Shown here piece after piece: positions 10,089 through 20,605 of a DNA stretch of 64,000 bases (position 1 is the first letter of the stretch; every line of letters begins with the position of its first letter). Where the stretch lies: assembly GCF_010015445.1 (NCBI RefSeq), contig NC_053112.1, positions 5,724,964-5,788,963 on the forward strand. Direction: 5' to 3'. This DNA comes from Perca fluviatilis (Eukaryota > Chordata > Actinopteri > Perciformes > Percidae). The translations under genes were made by a program, and so were the position numbers. Under the pieces are notes generated by a model. That model was not told where the DNA came from, did not search any database, and saw only the letters and a list, made by a program, of their open reading frames with translations.

Positions 10089-10658
10089 TGGGGTGTAAGA
10101 AAAAAAAACGATACACTTGAGTACTTGAGTACACTTTGCAATACTGTATCGATTTTCAAAAAGGCAATATCGATTTATTTATTTTTTATTTAAAAAAGTA
10201 TTTATTTTGTTGTTTTTATTTACGTTCAAAGACAGTGGTTCACGTTTATGTTGTGTTTAAACCCCTTACCGCTAGATGGCTATGCTGAGACACACCACTA
10301 GTGTCCTTGACTAATATTGACTAATAGTGCCTAACAGTGCCTGACTTTTTGCTAGAAGCTAACAACGTAGCTATGGCTGAACTTTGGCCTACTTTAGCAT
10401 ATCAACATTAGCTCACTAAGAACCTGGGAACCACAATCCCAAACTGGCAGCTTGATTTTCTGTGTACTGAGTTGTTTACCTAAAGTAAACTTCTTTGACT
10501 TTTATGAACATCGTCTTTTTTTAAATATTAGTTTTTCTAAAATTATACTTTAAAAAAATCCCAATATGTCACCTCACGCACAGTATCAAAATATATTGCA
10601 ATATATTGAATCGTGATACGTATCGTATCGCCAGATTCTTGCCATTACACAGCCCTAA
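10089..10658. mobile_element. Non-autonomous hAT-like element, TTTTGAGT duplication
   Basis: A perfect 8-bp direct repeat TTTTGAGT (10081-10088 and 10659-10666) flanks a 570-bp AT-rich element with imperfect inverted ends (TGGGGTGTAAG and TAGGGCTGTGTAATGG). The interior is rich in 'cgatac/tatcg' words. No coding sequence was seen. Confidence 0.7.
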
Positions 10659-10666
10659 TTTTGAGT

Positions 10667-11000
10667 ACATAGTGCGTTCACATTGTCAAGTGTGGTCAAA
10701 TGCAGTTCACTACGAGTACCCAGATGGTGCACTCATAACGGCCAAAAAGTTGAGTGTTGGAACGATGGACACTTTCCACCCTCAACGGTCGCCATCTTGG
10801 CTCCGTAGCGGAAGGGGCGGAGCCACCAATAGTTCCAAAACTTTCAATAATAGCGACCAAGGACGCGGTGGCGAGTCTCGCAGCGGAGCAATACAAATGT
10901 AAGTTGAGTCTTTTTGCGATACTTGTATAACATATAAGCTTGGTTAATTTTGCATGTATATTGGTACTGTACTGTAACGTGCTAGCAAGCTAACCTTAGT
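10667..11000. other. Intergenic sequence, no gene recognised
   Basis: Contains a moderately GC-rich patch (10780-10880). The 98-codon frame at 10606-10902 begins inside the preceding transposon and has no domain, so it is not called. Confidence 0.4.
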
Positions 11001-11005
11001 TAACA

Positions 11006-11500
11006 GCAGCACAATTTAACCACTGGCAAATAACGTTAAGTTATAACTTAACTTTACTGCCTGTTAGTGTACTAACGGAAGTAAAAAAAAATTTTTTCTC
11101 TTACAAGGCTGTTGTTTAGTAAATCTATGGGGGTACTTGGCTTAAAAACACAATTCAAAAGGGGAACATTATTGTAAAAAAAACTTTGAGAAACACTGCT
11201 CAACACTATAATGAGTTATTTATTCAGTGAAGGGACATGAATATTATGTTTTCAGATGTTTTTATGTGGCTATTTAACCTTTTCACACAGCCATGGCCCT
11301 GTGTTAACTTCCTGTTAGATGATGTCATTCACACATATAGTGTGTCTCAAACTGCGCACTTCCGTTAGTACACTAACAGGCAGTAAAGTTAAGTTATAAC
11401 TTAACGTTATTCGCCAGTGGTTAAACTGTGCTGCTGTTAGTGGAGTTACACCAAAAATATTTGCTTTTTGCATATTTGCATTGCTTCCTTTTTACTTCAC
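11006..11500. repeat. Inverted pair of Ig 5'-flank modules
   Basis: Bases 11006-11083 ('cagcacaatttaaccactgg...ctaacggaagt') are repeated as the reverse complement at about 11360-11440. The sequence between (11110-11340) is the reverse complement of the flank seen at 2610-2880 next to copy A. The array is therefore locally inverted here. Confidence 0.7.
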
Positions 11501-11502
11501 AG

Positions 11503-11573
11503 ACATACCTATATTTAATGTGATGCAGAACACAACGACTACTCTTCCCTGTCCTCCTAAGAAGGGGGATGTA
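11503..11573 (+). pseudogene. Ig receptor exon start, inverted fragment (copy C)
   Basis: The acceptor 'ctttttacttcacag' is followed by about 23 codons of the Ig exon (PIFNV, TTTLPCPPKKGDV) on the plus strand, opposite to all other copies. It stops abruptly where the forward-oriented A-rich module begins at about 11580. It is a breakpoint relic and is not translatable alone. Confidence 0.75.
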
Positions 11574-11587
11574 ATATGTCTCATTTT

Positions 11588-11880
11588 TATGAAAAACGGT
11601 AGAAAGAAGAAAGGAAGGCAAGAATAGGTAAAAAAAAGCTGAAAAAAACTTTGTATAAAGCAACAAACAGTAGAAGGAAGGAAGACAAGAAAATGTCCAA
11701 AGAAGGCAACAAAAACATCACATTTGGTATAAAATAAAGGGCTCCATAAGGAACAATGGTCTGGTAACAACAGCCTTGTAACTGAAATACATTTTGCAAA
11801 AAATCTCACGTACACATGCCTCCATTTGAGAAACACCGGCGTAGATCATTGAGATATAAACTGTATTGAGCCAAAAAAAT
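11588..11880. repeat. Array module alpha, copy 2
   Basis: Matches 3091-3400 over its length, including 'ggctccataaggaacaatggtctggtaac'. No gene. Confidence 0.7.
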
Positions 11881-11917
11881 ATAGATATGATGTTGATAAA
11901 AAAGCTGACAAATTAGG

Positions 11918-12080
11918 TTTTCTCACTGTTCAAGCTGAGACCGAAGCTTCCAGCGAGGAGGAGGAGGAGATAGAGCGACATCTCTCCAGCCAGCGGACCT
12001 CGTTAAGTGACATACGACTAAAATACTGTCTTCTTTGTATCTGAGGGGAAGTTATGACGAACGAGGTTGTGGTAGGAAAT
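11918..12080 (+). repeat. Array module beta (acidic ORF-like), copy 2
   Basis: The frame runs through KADKLGFLTV, AETEASSEEEEEIERHL and TSLSDIRLKYCLL to a stop at 'tgagggg'. It is preserved without a stop, unlike copy 1. Confidence 0.6.
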
Positions 12081-12204
12081 GCAAAGTAGCTGTTATTTTT
12101 AATACTGTGGCTATTAGATCAGCAGTACATGTGAGGACAAGTTGATTTATATCTTGACAACAATTATAGTTCCTTTAAGGCAGCTGAAATGCGGGAGCGT
12201 TCCT

Positions 12205-12485
12205 ATGTTCCCACATTCTGAGACAAATTTCACTGAAAATGATGCCCTATGTTCCCACAGTTCCCAGATTTCTAAGATTTTTTCCAATATTAGGCCCTAT
12301 GTTCCCACGTTTCCTTTTTCATAAATTTGTATCAGATTTTATCCCCCTAACCCTAACCCATAACACTAAAAAATGTGGGAGGATAGGGCTTAAATTGAAG
12401 GGAAATGTAAGAACACAAGACCTAATTTAGAAAATGTTCTAGAAATGTGGGACCATAGGGCTGTGGGACCATAGGGCTGTGGGAA
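12205..12485. repeat. Array module gamma (TTCCCACA foldback), copy 2
   Basis: Left arm 'ctatgttcccacag...ttcccacgtttcc', centre with 'ccctaaccctaaccc', right arm 'aaatgtgggaccatagggctgtggga'. No TTAA element is present here, so it serves as an unoccupied paralogue for 3906-5586. Confidence 0.65.
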
Positions 12486-13240
12486 CAAAGACGGTAGAAA
12501 GAAGGAAGGAAGGCAACACTAGGTCGACAAAAGTGACAAAAAAATTTTAAAAAGCGACAAACTTCAAAAACAGCAACAACTTCCAAAAAAGTGACAAACT
12601 TATGAAAAAACACACTAAAAGGAATGAAGGCAAGAATAGGTCCAAAGAAGGCGACAAAAACATCACATTTTTGGTAGAAAATAAAGTCTAAATCAAGTGG
12701 TACAACAGCCTTGAAACTGAAAACATTTAAACAAACATTTGAAATGTTTAGAATCCATCCCTTAAATCATTCATTATTATAGTATCATTATTTTATGAAT
12801 ACACACACACAGACTTGCTAGAATATTTAACAAAGTTTTGAGAAAACTCAGATTGGACAGATAGTCTAGCTAGCTGTCTGGATTTACCCTACAGAGATCT
12901 GAGGAGCAGTTAACCATAGTCCTCACAAATCAGCCGGAGGTTAGAACGCCAACACAGAGACAGAGGAAGGGGACGGACATCCGGCTGAGTTTCAGGCAGC
13001 ACCGGAACAATCCCAGAAGTGGAACGTTCTGGATTTAGACCATGGATTATTAAGAGATTTAGACTAATTTAAAGGTGACTCCATTGAGTTATTTATTTAG
13101 GAAATTGTGAGAGGCTCTGTACTTTTGTAAAAACTAAATTTGAAATATTTTGGGCACTTATAATCTTCTTCTCAGATGGTTCATAATGGATTAGAGACTG
13201 GAAGACAAAATGTTTTAAATTAACTTCTTAAATTTACTGA
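12486..13240. other. Interspersed repeats, no gene
   Basis: Contains a short A-rich module related to alpha (12488-12690). At about 12850-13040 there is a repeat-like unit ('attggacagatagtctagctagctgtctgg' to 'cagaagtggaacgtt'), a pattern I know as widespread in percomorph genomes but cannot name. Part of it recurs near 18685-18710. Confidence 0.45.
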
Positions 13241-13244
13241 CAGG

Positions 13245-13640
13245 AAGATGATGAGGTCACACTGTCAGCTGCCACAAGGGAAGATACAGAGAGACCTATT
13301 GAGGTTAACACCTTTAAAAAATAACAGACTAACGGACGGTGTACTGTGATAAAACTAAGACCTTATTTCTTTAACAGAGCAATGAGTACACGAGGAAGAG
13401 AGGCCATCCATTTCTACAGTCCAACTTGGCTCTGTAATGGTTTACAATGAAATTAAGAAGGCCTGGCCCTGTGGACATTGTATGTAAGTATGTGTTCCTA
13501 TCAGTGGTGTAGTCTAATGTATTGTAGAGGGTATACTGTACTGTATATAAATATATATATATATGGGCCAGAATCTGCCTTTGCATCAACGACTTCATTT
13601 CCTGTATTCTGATACAGGAAATACCTTTATTTAGCCTATG
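13245..13640. repeat. Array module epsilon, copy 1
   Basis: Shared with 19137-19570 and in part with 30175-30430 and 39660-39960. Landmarks are 'cacactgtcagctgccacaaggga', 'gaggaagagaggccatccatttctacag' and the '(ta)n-tgggccagaatctgcc' stretch. No coding evidence. Confidence 0.65.
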
Positions 13641-13702
13641 TGAAGAAGAAAAACATCAGGTAAAAAAAAAAAAGAAATCTTTCTTAGTGGGTATACTGTG
13701 TA

Positions 13703-13903
13703 TAGCTACTCTCCGTTGACTTGCGGACTGGAAAAACCAAACTCTAGTCAGGCCAATCGCATCATGTATAGAGTCGGTGGGCGGGGCTTATGGCTGCTGC
13801 TGCTGCTGGGAACAGCGGTCTTCTGGAAGCCCCTCGGATTGAGCCCTGCCAATGGTGAGTTCCCAGACCCAACATCTTGATGTGGGTCTGGCTTGTCAGG
13901 CTA
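13703..13903. mobile_element. Short insertion element, copy 1 (201 bp)
   Basis: An identical 201-bp segment is found at 19775-19975. Both begin TAGCTACTCTCC and end with TGTCAGGCTA. The paralogous module at 30640 reads 'gtgggtatgctgcaaatacctgtaatcacg' without it, so it is an insertion. It encloses a 60-codon frame with a leucine run followed by a GTGAGT, which looks like a signal-peptide exon but is part of the mobile unit. Confidence 0.6.
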
Positions 13904-14058
13904 GCATATACCTGTAATCACGTAGACTACACCACTAGTTCCTATAGCTCCCTTAAAGGTAGGTGAGGTGGAACAACATGACACAGTACAGTACTGTATT
14001 TGAACATGTAGGATATAAGGAAGACTTCATTAATCATTATTTTTTACACATGGCTAGG

Positions 14059-14062
14059 TTAA
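14059..14062. other. Unoccupied TTAA target paralogous to the piggyBac insertion
   Basis: The context 'catggctaggTTAAgaaggaggttagaac' is uninterrupted here. At 30930 and 37216 the same context is split by a 6.3-kb element with TTAA on both sides. Confidence 0.9.
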
Positions 14063-14141
14063 GAAGGAGGTTAGAACACATTGGGTTATAGGGTGGAAGA
14101 AACTCAGGGGTAGTTGAGTCATAGCATTTGAAATGAAATGT

Positions 14142-14545
14142 TTAAATGCTTTGACACACCAACACCCGGCCGACCGTCGGACTGATCATGCGTCTCCCGT
14201 CTCCCTGTGTTGGTCCAAAAAGTGCCTCAGAACACACTGAAGCGAATACGCCTCTGTAACAGCAGGCGCCGCTAATCTGTAGTAGACCGGCTTTGACCTT
14301 GTAAACACAGAGCACGCTGTCGTCAGTCATTGTTTTCATCAGAGAGTGGTAATAGTAGTCAAGAAGGATCGTTGTTGTCATTAATCGCTGAACGGAAGGA
14401 AATACAATGGCTAGTAATAAGAAGATACTGGTGTTGTCAGCTCTCGGTTTTCTCGTGCACTGATTCGCTAGTCAAGAGCAAGCACTCCACCAATCAGATT
14501 GGTCATTGAGTCCGACCGTCCACTGGCCGATTCAACCATAGACAG
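14142..14545. mobile_element. Non-autonomous DNA transposon (subterminal CCGACCGTCGG repeats), copy 1
   Basis: The left end carries 'gacacaccaacacccggccgaccgtcggact'. The right end carries 'agtccgaccgtccactggccg', its approximate reverse complement. Copy 2 lies at about 37312-38100. 'Gacacaccaac' ends with GC-rich subterminal repeats resemble fish hAT or Harbinger MITEs. Open frames inside are not conserved. Confidence 0.5.
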
Positions 14546-14549
14546 TATG

Positions 14550-14920
14550 TATAATGGACCACCAGAGCCCGTGTCTCTGGACGGAGACCAGTGAAGGATA
14601 TTAGAAGTCTCTTTCCCGGTGCTGGCTGAGCGTTACTGAGCAGCTTCCAACTGAGAGAGACTACGTAGATGTGACGTGAGCAACCTGTCTGAAAGTGTGA
14701 AGTCTTCTGGTAGCTGTGCCGAGAGAAATCTCAATCATTTCCAATCTTACAAAGACGGAGAGCGTAGGTATATGTAAGGAGATAACATGGGCACAGGCTA
14801 ATTATTGATCACTAAAATGCTAGTTAACATTAGTAATTAAACTTAAACAGATAATGTAAGTCCAAACTGCCTGCAAGCACATCCTAAAGGAAAGCTCATT
14901 GTGGGACTGTCTCTAGTGGC
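14550..14920. repeat. Repeat shared with 38100-38430
   Basis: Landmarks are 'ggtgctggctgagcgttactgagcag', 'gtcttctggtagctgtgccgagagaaatctc' and 'ctgcctgcaagc'. The two copies are highly similar. No gene. Confidence 0.6.
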
Positions 14921-14921
14921 T

Positions 14922-15597
14922 AGTATCAGGGGACCACTAAAGTCTATATAAAAGAGACTTCAGATACAGTATTAGGGGACCACTAAGGTCTATATAAAAG
15001 AGACTTCGGATACAGTATCAGGGGACCACTAAAGTCTATATAAAAGAGACTTCAGATACAGTATTAGGGGACCACTAAGGTCTATATAAAAGAGACTTCG
15101 GATACAGTATTAGGGGACCACTAAGGCCTATATAAAAGAGACTTCAGATACAGTATTAGGGGACCACTAAGGCCTATATAAAAGAGACTTCGGATACAGT
15201 ATTAGGGGACCACTAAGGTCTATATAAAAGAGACTTCAGATACAGTATTAGGGGACCACTAAGGTCTATATAAAAGAGACTTCAGATACAGTATTAGGGG
15301 ACCACTAAAGTCTATATAAAAGAGACTTCAGATACAGTATTAGGGGACCACTAAGGTCTATATAAAAGAGACTTCGGATACAGTATTAGGGGACCACTAA
15401 GGTCTATATAAAAGAGACTTCAGATACAGTATTAGGGGACCACTAAGGTCTATATAAAAGAGACTTCAGATACAGTATTAGGGGACCACTAAGGCCTATA
15501 TAAAAGAGACTTCAGATACAGTATTAGGGGACCACTAAGGTCTATATAAAAGAGACTTCAGATACAGTATTAGGGGACCACTAAGGCCTATAAAAAA
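14922..15597. repeat. 46-bp minisatellite with a TATATAAAAG in every unit
   Basis: About 14-15 direct copies of a 46-bp unit: 'gtattaggggaccactaa' followed by 'ggtctatataaaagagac' and 'ttcagatacag', with A/G variants (aagtc/ggtc/ggcc; ttcagat/ttcggat). Every unit except the last contains a TATA-box-like TATATAAAAG. There is no coding sequence. Confidence 0.95.
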
Positions 15598-15599
15598 GC

Positions 15600-16029
15600 A
15601 TTCAAAAAGCAGCATGTCATGGGATCTTTAAGGAAAAGGTCATGGGTGGGCTTACGTTTCCATGACACGTGGGAAGAACGGGACTGTTGGGTTTAGGAAA
15701 AGAAAAAAGTGACCGGTTGGCCTCCCTATGCGGAATTTCGGCCTTTCATACTACTTGCTACCGTAGTCTCTCTTAGTGCTAAAAACCCAGTGTAGCTGCT
15801 GCTCTCCCCGGTACGTTTTACAAACACACTGAAGGGCGCTTTTATTCATCGCTTCAGAGCGCTGACAGCCACTGTTCAAATGTCCGTATTTTACAAGTTT
15901 GGAGTGAGAACGGGTTGGATTTGGAGGATTTGATAGATGTGAAGTTCCTTAGTTCTGTGGGTATTCCATGTATGGGCTGCTCGAAAGGAAAAAGCTGACT
16001 GTCCAAAATTACTTTTTCTACGTGGTATT
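15600..16029. repeat. Interspersed and array repeat (module theta, copy 1)
   Basis: Bases 15640-15800 resemble 600-860. Bases 15825-16029 match 20341-20560 ('acactgaagggcgcttttattcatc', 'gtgaagttccttagttctgtggg', 'ctttttctacg'). Module theta abuts the broken 3' end of Ig copy D. Confidence 0.6.
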
Positions 16030-16484
16030 TTAGCAGAATCTCAGGGTTAAGATCACCAAAAGCACCAACACGGCACCGACAACTACACCGACAACTACAC
16101 CGACAGCCACTTTCCAAAAGTCTGAGGGTTGTTGGTTCTCTGCGTCTGGTTCAATGCCGCAAACCAGTCCGTTGTTTCTCTGTGTGACTGGTACACTTCC
16201 AGCTCTTGGGGCCCCCACATTGGGAAGAGTTATCACATTCAGATATACTTGTGTTTTATTACACAAATATGTTGCCGTATCAAAGGATGTAACCTTTCTT
16301 ATTACCAGGGAGTTGTTTGCTGGAGAACTGTAGCGTTTGTCAGATTTTTTCTTCTTTCCATTTGTGATAGTAACCAGAATAACGATATCACCATCTCTGT
16401 AGCGGCTCCATGTTACATCGCCCTTCTTATGAGGACAGGGAAGAGTAGCCGTTGTGTTCTGCAGCACATTAAATATAGGTGTGT
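16030..16484 (-). pseudogene. Ig-domain receptor truncated after the membrane helix (copy D)
   Basis: The exon is open from its acceptor (TTCATAG at 16485) through the Ig domain (LPCPH, VTWSR, YLCNK) and transmembrane segment with the GVVVGVVVGA motif. It stops directly after LRFC because the cytoplasmic tail has been replaced by module theta. The core tryptophan and both cysteines are kept, as are NNSLVIR and ENQQPSDFW. It could in theory yield a tail-less membrane protein, but the junction looks like a deletion breakpoint, so I call it a pseudogene. Confidence 0.7.
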
Positions 16485-16610
16485 CTATGAAGTAAAAAGG
16501 AAGCAATGAGTGATATATTTTTGGTGTAACTTTGTTACATTAGCTCACAGCGGCACAGTTTAACCACTGGCGAATAAGGTTAATTTATAACTTACCTTTA
16601 CTGCCTGTTA

Positions 16611-17188
16611 GGCTACGTTCACACCTCAAGTCTTAAATCTTTATTCGGATGTTTTTACTCAGATCAGATTTTTTTATTTGTTTGTTCCCATTACCTTTTA
16701 AAATGTGGCCTTTATCAGGTTCCAGTGTGAACTGATTCTCTGTGTCCCCGTTCTTCCATTTTGTTTTCTATTTTTTCAAAAACGGAGCGGTACGGTTTTT
16801 ATTTAATTGAAGTATCTCCCCCAAACACTAATTAGGTCTAACACCTCCCTTTCCCTCCATTGACTTGCTCCATCACTGTTCTCCATGTTGTCGGCCTAGT
16901 CAAGTTTTAAATGTTACTGTCTGTGTCCAGGACTAACTCGCGGTAGTGCATAATTGTGACAAATGTCGATGTAGATTGACGTAAAAGTCGCATCAAATCC
17001 GACTCGGTTGTTCACACTGCGGCCACATTGAAAAATATCTGACCTGGGTCTGATTCAGGACCACATATGGAAGTGGTCTAAATCTGATTTGAGTGTTCAC
17101 ACTACTTCTGAAGAAGTCTGACCTGGTCACTTGACCCCCTCAAAAAAATCTTAATTGGGCCACTTTTGCCTGCAGTCTTAACGGAGCC
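16611..17188. mobile_element. MITE with GGCTACGTT ends and TTA duplication
   Basis: Element ends are GGCTACGTTCACAC and, inverted, GGCTCCGTTAAGAC. TTA at 16608-16610 and 17189-17191 flanks a 578-bp body rich in 'tctgatttg' and 'tgttcacac'. It splits the Ig 5'-flank module 'ctgcctgttagtgta'. A 3-bp TTA duplication suggests Harbinger, but the body resembles fish hAT-type MITEs. Relatives are a right-end remnant at 22165-22232 and a copy at 61425-62037. Confidence 0.7.
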
Positions 17189-17299
17189 TTAGTGTATTAA
17201 TGGAAGTGCACAGTTTGAGACACACTATATGTGTGAATGACATCAACTAACAGGAAATTAACACAGGATCATGGCTGTTTGAAAAAAAAAATCAGACAA

Positions 17300-17668
17300 A
17301 AACTTTTATACACACACGCACGCACGCACACAAACCCACAGACACCCACACACACATACAGACACACACACACACACACAGACACACAGACACCCGCACA
17401 AACACACACAAACACACAGACACGCACACACACATACAGACACACACACACACACACACACACAGACACACAGACACCCGCACAAACACACACACACATA
17501 CAGACACGCACACACACACACACAGACACACACACACACACAGACACACAGACACCCGCACACACACACACACACACATACAGACACGCACACACACACA
17601 CAGACACACACACAGTAACAGACACAGACACACACACACACACACACATACACACACACACAGACACA
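17300..17668. repeat. CA-rich compound microsatellite/minisatellite
   Basis: Long imperfect (CA)n with regularly spaced CAGACAC and ACACCCGCAC variants, giving a higher-order repeat. The long cysteine/valine or histidine/threonine frames across it are artefacts of the repeat. Confidence 0.95.
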
Positions 17669-17669
17669 T

Positions 17670-18012
17670 TTTTTAAACGGTAGAAAGAAGGAAGGAAGGC
17701 AAGAATAGGTTGACAAATGTGAGAAGAAAAAACTTGAAAAGCTGAAAAAAAATTATTATTATAACTTATAAAGCGACAAACTTGTATAAACAGTAGTAGG
17801 AAGGAAGACAAGAAAAGGTCCAAAGAAGGCCACAAAAACATCACATTTTTGGTATAAAATAAAGGGCTCCATAAGGAACAATGGTCTGGTAACAACAGCC
17901 TTGTAACTGAAATACATTTTGCAAAAAAATCTCACGTACATGTTGCCACCATTTGAGAAACACTGGTGTAGATCATTGAGATCTAAAATGTATTCAGCCC
18001 AAAAATATAGAT
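17670..18012. repeat. Array module alpha, copy 3
   Basis: Similar to 3091-3400; includes 'aaacggtagaaagaaggaagg' and 'ccataaggaacaatggtctgg'. No gene. Confidence 0.7.
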
Positions 18013-18039
18013 ATGATGTTTATAAAAAAAAAGCTGATA

Positions 18040-18230
18040 AATTAGATTTTCTCACCATTCAAGCTGAGACCGAAGCTTCCAGCGAGGAGGAGGAGGAGAT
18101 AGAGCGACATCTCTGCAGCCAGCAGACCTCGTTAAGTGACATACGACTAAAATACTGTCTTCTTTATATCTGAGGGGAAGTTATGAAAAACAAGGTTGTG
18201 GTAGGACATGCAAAGTAGCTGTTATTTTTA
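18040..18230 (+). repeat. Array module beta (acidic ORF-like), copy 3
   Basis: Open from KADKLDFLTIQ through ASSEEEEEIERHLCS to TSLSDIRLKYCLLYI and a stop at 18173. The frame can be followed upstream to 17919, but only the final 45 codons are shared with the other copies. Confidence 0.6.
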
Positions 18231-18334
18231 ATACTGTGTGGCTATTAGATCAGCAGTACATGTGAGGACAATCTGATTTAGATCTTGACAACAATTATAG
18301 TTTCTTGAAGGCGTCTGAAATGTGTGAGCGTTCT

Positions 18335-18590
18335 TATGTTCCCACATTTCTAAGAAAAAAAAAATGTCACTGAAAATCAGGCTCTATGTTCCCACATTTC
18401 CTTTTTCATAAATTTGTAACAGATTGTATCCCCCTAACCATAACCCCTAACCCTAAACCTAAAGAATGTTGTGGGAGGATAGGGCTTAAATTGAAGGGAA
18501 ATGTAGGAAACACAAGACCTAATTTTGAAAATGTCCTAGAAATGTTGTAGAAACATTGGGCTGTGGGAACATAGGGCTGTGGGAACATAT
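18335..18590. repeat. Array module gamma (TTCCCACA foldback), copy 3
   Basis: Left 'ttatgttcccacatttc', centre 'cccctaaccctaaacc', right 'ggctgtgggaacatagggctgtgggaacata'. No TTAA element is present. Confidence 0.65.
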
Positions 18591-18917
18591 ACAAAAACGT
18601 GTAAAATAATCGTCAAAAAAAGTCTATACATTTTGAACTGGGAGGACAACAAGTTCATAAGTGACGAGAAGACAACACAAGGTATAAGTGGAACGTTAAG
18701 GATATAGACTACAGTTGTAGTGGAAAAAAAGACGGTAGAAAGGTAGAAAATAAAGTCTAAATCAAGAGGTACAACAGCCTTGAAACTGAAAAAAAAACAT
18801 TTAAATAAACATTTCAAATGTTTAGAATCCATCCCTTAATTCATTCATTATTATAGTATAATTATTTTATGAATTATGCATGACATATATTATTGAATTA
18901 GCATTTTGCAAAATATC

Positions 18918-19135
18918 TCACGTACCCCCTGCAGTCCTCCAAAATACCCCTAGTGGGACACATACCCCCTGCAGTCCTCCAAAGTACCCGTAGGGGGACA
19001 CATACCCCCTGCAGTCCTCCAAAGTACCCCTAGGGGGACACATACCCCCTGCAGTCCTCCAAAGTACCCGTAGGGGGACACATACCCCCTGCAGTCCTCC
19101 AAAGTACCCCTAGGGGGACACATACCCCCTGCAGT
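18918..19135. repeat. 40-bp minisatellite (CCCCCTGCAGTCCTCC), copy 1
   Basis: About five direct units of 40 bp, 'cataccccctgcagtcctcc' plus 'aaagtaccc(c/g)taggggg'. A related, more diverged array sits at 39066-39325. The equivalent position in the 12.5-13.2 kb block has none. Confidence 0.9.
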
Positions 19136-19136
19136 C

Positions 19137-19570
19137 AGGAAGATGATGAGGTCACACCGTCAGCTGCCACAAGGGAAGATAGAGAGAGGCCTATTGAGGT
19201 TAACACCTTTAAAAAATAACAGACTAACGGATGGTGTACCATGATAAAACTAACACCTTATTTCTTTAACAGAGCAATGAGTATACGAGGAAGAGAGGCC
19301 ATCCATTTCTACAGCCCAACTTGGCTCTGTAATGGCTTACAATGAAATTAAGAAGGCCTGGCCCTGTGGACATTGTATGTCAGTATGTGTTCCTATCAGT
19401 GGTGTAGTCTAATGTATTGTAGTGGGTATACTGTCCTGTATATAAATATATATATATATATATATCTGCCTTTGCGTCAACGACTTCATTTCCTGTATTC
19501 TGATACACTTTTATGCACCAATTTACAGTAGAAATCCCTTTATTTAGCCTATGTGAAGAAAAACACAGAT
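19137..19570. repeat. Array module epsilon, copy 2
   Basis: Near-identical to 13245-13640 with an AT-microsatellite length difference near 19445. Confidence 0.65.
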
Positions 19571-19774
19571 TTCAATTCAAAATATATCAAACATATAATG
19601 GAAAGTATTATGTTGCGTGTCATTGGTCATTTTTAAGTGGGTATATGGAGTTTAAAAAGAATCCCGCACACTAACCATTACGCAAGCAATTATTTATTTA
19701 GAAAATACGTTTCGGTCTTAGACCTTCATCAGGTAAAAAAAAAAAGAAATCTTTCTTAGTGGGTATACTGTGTA

Positions 19775-19975
19775 TAGCTACTCTCCGTTGACTTGCGGAC
19801 TGGAAAAACCAAACTCTAGTCAGGCCAATCGCATCATGTATAGAGTCGGTGGGCGGGGCTTATGGCTGCTGCTGCTGCTGGGAACAGCGGTCTTCTGGAA
19901 GCCCCTCGGATTGAGCCCTGCCAATGGTGAGTTCCCAGACCCAACATCTTGATGTGGGTCTGGCTTGTCAGGCTA
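19775..19975. mobile_element. Short insertion element, copy 2 (201 bp)
   Basis: Sequence-identical to 13703-13903, including the enclosed 60-codon frame. The flanks also match, so this copy arose by block duplication rather than a second insertion. Confidence 0.6.
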
Positions 19976-20029
19976 GCATATACCTGTAATCACGTAGACT
20001 ACACCACTAGTTCCTATAACTCCCTGTGA

Positions 20030-20600
20030 AATGGTTATGACACAATCGTTAGCCTATTTTTATAAAAACATCTGCTACGGAGCCATAACGTGAGGTACAA
20101 GGTAATGGAGCCTTTTATACATTGTCGTGTTTCTTTAGAAATAAACAACGGACAAATAGAGTCTTTAAACGTTTCAGATGTAAAGTTATTCGCTGTCAAA
20201 GTGGCGCCAAAATGAATGGCAGTCAATGGGATGCTAACGGGAGGTGATCATTTGGTAGCATCAAAATGGTGCCATAGGATGTACGAGTTCTGAAGCGAAG
20301 CTTACCCCCCTTGGATTCAGCAAGTCAAATCGGCCAAAATGGAAACAAATACACTGAAGGGCGCTTTTTTTCATCACTTCAGACCACTGACAGCCACTGT
20401 CCAAACATCCATATTTTACGAGTTCGGAGTGAGAACGGGTTGGATTTGGAGGATTTGATAGATGTGAAGTTCCTTAGTTCTGTGGGTATTCCATGTATGG
20501 GCTGCTCGTGAGGAAAAAGCTGACTGTCCAAAACTACTTTTTCTACGAGGTATTTTACAATCCCCTCTTGTAGAAGCTCTGGTGGATGAGTTTAGATTTT
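20030..20600. repeat. Array modules eta and theta
   Basis: Module eta (20030-20270; also 38440-38635) includes 'cgttagcctattt', 'ccataacgtgaggtacaaggtaatgg' and 'ctttagaaataaacaa'. Module theta (20341-20575) matches 15825-16045. No gene is supported. Confidence 0.6.
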
Positions 20601-20605
20601 GTTGA

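Noticed and set aside
13698..13880. 60-codon frame with leucine-rich hydrophobic start and GTGAGT donor, identical at 19770-19952, looking like a signal-peptide exon
   Set aside because: It lies wholly inside a 201-bp insertion absent from the paralogue at 30640, and no downstream exon is evident.
17237..17895. Long Cys/Val, His/Thr open frames
   Set aside because: Produced by the CA-rich repeat; no start context, domain or conservation.
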